The notes under the pieces are model-generated. The model saw only the letters and a list, made by a program, of their open reading frames with translations, was not told the DNA's origin and searched no databases. Below, piece after piece: positions 22,854 to 24,182 of a stretch of DNA of 24,182 nucleotides. This DNA comes from an uncultured Saprospiraceae bacterium (lineage in GTDB: Bacteria; Bacteroidota; Bacteroidia; Chitinophagales; Saprospiraceae). The stretch lies in NCBI GenBank assembly GCA_937973565.1, contig CALJKQ010000217.1:1-24182 (forward strand), written 5' to 3'. The position numbers and the translations under genes are program-made. Every line of letters begins with the position of its first letter. The stretch's first letter is position 1.

Positions 22854-24182
22854 TTAAATTTTGTATCTAAAAGCAGCCGCCACACTTGCTACCCAATACT
22901 TTTGGTCGATCGGATGTGTGACCCTTGAAACAGAACTTGTCATAACCCTGGCATTGGGTTCAATAGAGATTTGAATGTTTTTGGTCAATTGATAATTGAT
23001 ACCAATACCTCCATAAAAGCTCAATCCCACATTGTTTTTGTAAATATTTTGATCCTGAAGATTCCAAATTTCATTGCCCGCTGAGTTCAGTATTTTACCG
23101 GATTGAACCAAACTCAGGTTAATGAGCGGACCACAAACCAAATTATAAGACAATCTTCTTCTACCGGGTATTGTGTACTGAACTAAAACCGGAATATCAA
23201 CCATTGAGATTTTATTGAAATTGGTTACCGTATTGGTTCCCGGAATGGACACATTTTCGGTTGTTTTGATGGAGTCAACAACATTGAATTGATCGTCGTA
23301 AATATATTTGATAATGGTGATGGTTTTTACCTGAACTGAATTGGGATCGGTATAACTAAACTTCTCGTTGATGCTGGAATAGTTTACCCCTGTTTTGAGT
23401 GCAATGCCATTGTTCCAACCAATACCTACTCTGAAGCCGGCGGAATACGACAAGTAAGAATTTTCTGTATTTTCTCTTAATGTCTGGTATGCCAGGTATT
23501 CAGGAGACTTGGCAGTGAGTGAACGGAAGGCATAATCGTTGGAAAAATACAACTCAAAAAAGGTGAGGTTATCTTTTCTTACGAAGGTAGGACATTGTAA
23601 AACAGAATGTCTTTTCATAGAAGTATTGATAGATTCAATGACATCACTTTGATCTGTGCCAAAAACCCTTAAGAAACTAGCTATGACAGGAGCATTGTTT
23701 TTCTCTCCTCTTCTGGTCAATTTCTGTGCACTGTTGGTGACCTCTTCTTCAGGATTTGAAACCATGTGGCTTGCAGGTGCGGCAGTTTCAATTTCCGAAT
23801 TTGTGGTCCGGGCTTGATCAGCCGATATTTCAATATTTTGTTTGGTAGTGTTAGGCTTCTGTTTGGCATGTGAATTATCCGCTACGACCTGATTATTTGT
23901 CTGGAAGGACTTAGGTTTGTTATCCTGAGCAACCGCGCTGATGTTGTCGGATTGGCCGGTAGTATAAAGCTGAGCCTGGGTGCCGGTTGATGAAGCCGAG
24001 GAAAATGATGTAGCTTCAGAATTTTCAGTTACAACAGCCAGTACCTCACGGTCAGTGCCTGTGGATTTTTTTGTAGCGGCATTTGTATCGCTGTTATAGA
24101 AAAAAACTGCCAGGGCACCTGTTGCAATAAATACAATGGTTACCATCATCCAAACAGGATACACCTTCCTTTTCTTTTCGGG
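22854..24182 (-). CDS. Partial membrane-anchored protein with outer-membrane beta-barrel-like C-terminus
   Basis: The frame is open to the right edge (six more codons, PEKKRK, before the GTG at 24164), so the true N-terminus is outside the window. Seen: a basic PEKKRKV segment, a TM helix (VWMMVTIVFIATGALAVFF), a long Ser/Thr/Asn/Gln-rich linker (about 25-165) and a C-terminal region (about 220-436) with alternating strands such as SYSAGFRVGIGWNNGIALKT, VDIPVLVQYTIPG and GLSFYGGIGINYQLTKNIQI, ending YKI. That end resembles the porin-family beta-barrel domain common in Bacteroidota. A cytoplasmic N-terminus with an inner-membrane TM joined to an outer-membrane-type barrel is odd; such genes often lie after ECF sigma genes, which would be beyond the edge. 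Confidence 0.8.
   Translation of the reverse strand, partial: PEKKRKVYPVWMMVTIVFIATGALAVFFYNSDTNAATKKSTGTDREVLAVVTENSEATSFSSASSTGTQAQLYTTGQSDNISAVAQDNKPKSFQTNNQVVADNSHAKQKPNTTKQNIEISADQARTTNSEIETAAPASHMVSNPEEEVTNSAQKLTRRGEKNNAPVIASFLRVFGTDQSDVIESINTSMKRHSVLQCPTFVRKDNLTFFELYFSNDYAFRSLTAKSPEYLAYQTLRENTENSYLSYSAGFRVGIGWNNGIALKTGVNYSSINEKFSYTDPNSVQVKTITIIKYIYDDQFNVVDSIKTTENVSIPGTNTVTNFNKISMVDIPVLVQYTIPGRRRLSYNLVCGPLINLSLVQSGKILNSAGNEIWNLQDQNIYKNNVGLSFYGGIGINYQLTKNIQISIEPNARVMTSSVSRVTHPIDQKYWVASVAAAFRYKI

Noticed and set aside
24162..24164. GTG as the start of the rightmost gene
   Set aside because: The frame continues upstream to the window edge with a basic segment typical of the cytoplasmic side of a TM helix, so the gene is better read as partial.
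1..24182. CRISPR arrays, insertion sequences, integrases, phage genes, toxin-antitoxin or restriction systems
   Set aside because: I looked on both strands and found no spaced direct repeats, terminal inverted repeats with a transposase, or matching protein families.

Overview
The window is an AT-rich bacterial chromosome segment that I place in the phylum Bacteroidota, possibly near the Saprospiria. Three things support this. Several genes are preceded by the Bacteroidota-type -7 element TAnnTTTG instead of a sigma-70 TATAAT box. One secreted protein ends in a type IX secretion sorting domain. Outer-membrane barrels, a TonB-like protein and lipoproteins are frequent. Most of the content is housekeeping: no CRISPR array, insertion sequence, integrase, phage gene or rRNA is visible. 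HemF (oxygen-dependent) points to an organism that uses oxygen.

Layout. Bases 1-1342 (minus) are a partial guaA whose last ~120 visible codons (about bases 1-360) have about 65% GC and a proteobacterial-type protein sequence. The rest is about 42% GC next to the join and Bacteroidota-like. The reading frame crosses the join intact, so this is either an assembly chimera or an intragenic recombinant. Next come lpd (1668-3065), tRNA-Ala(GGC) at 3107-3180 with its own promoter, a shared terminator, a small exported protein on the minus strand and a T9SS cargo protein on the plus strand. A five-gene minus-strand cluster runs from 8334 to 4500: Nudix-like protein, DPM1-type glycosyltransferase, ArsC/Spx-like protein, hemF and a MATE exporter. 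From the same intergenic region a plus-strand unit diverges: purC, a BadF-type sugar kinase, pfkA and a hypothetical gene, with ATGA overlaps at the first two junctions.

A LeuT-like Na+/amino-acid symporter (11862-13358) has a good promoter and is followed, after 7 bases, by a 47-codon single-TM gene resembling the MetS small subunit of NSS transporters. Then come a TonB-like protein, a trans-sulfuration-family PLP enzyme and a barrel-like protein on the plus strand. A TPR protein and gyrA lie on the minus strand, followed by a GT2 glycosyltransferase on the plus strand. A lipoprotein and a partial protein with one TM segment and an outer-membrane-barrel-like C-terminus (minus) run off the right edge.

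The points most worth a second look are the guaA hybrid, the NSS transporter with its tiny partner, the hairpin abutting the tRNA 5' end, the overlapping purC/kinase/pfkA genes, the degenerate Nudix-like protein and the TM-plus-barrel protein. I see nothing that I can defend as a wholly new system.
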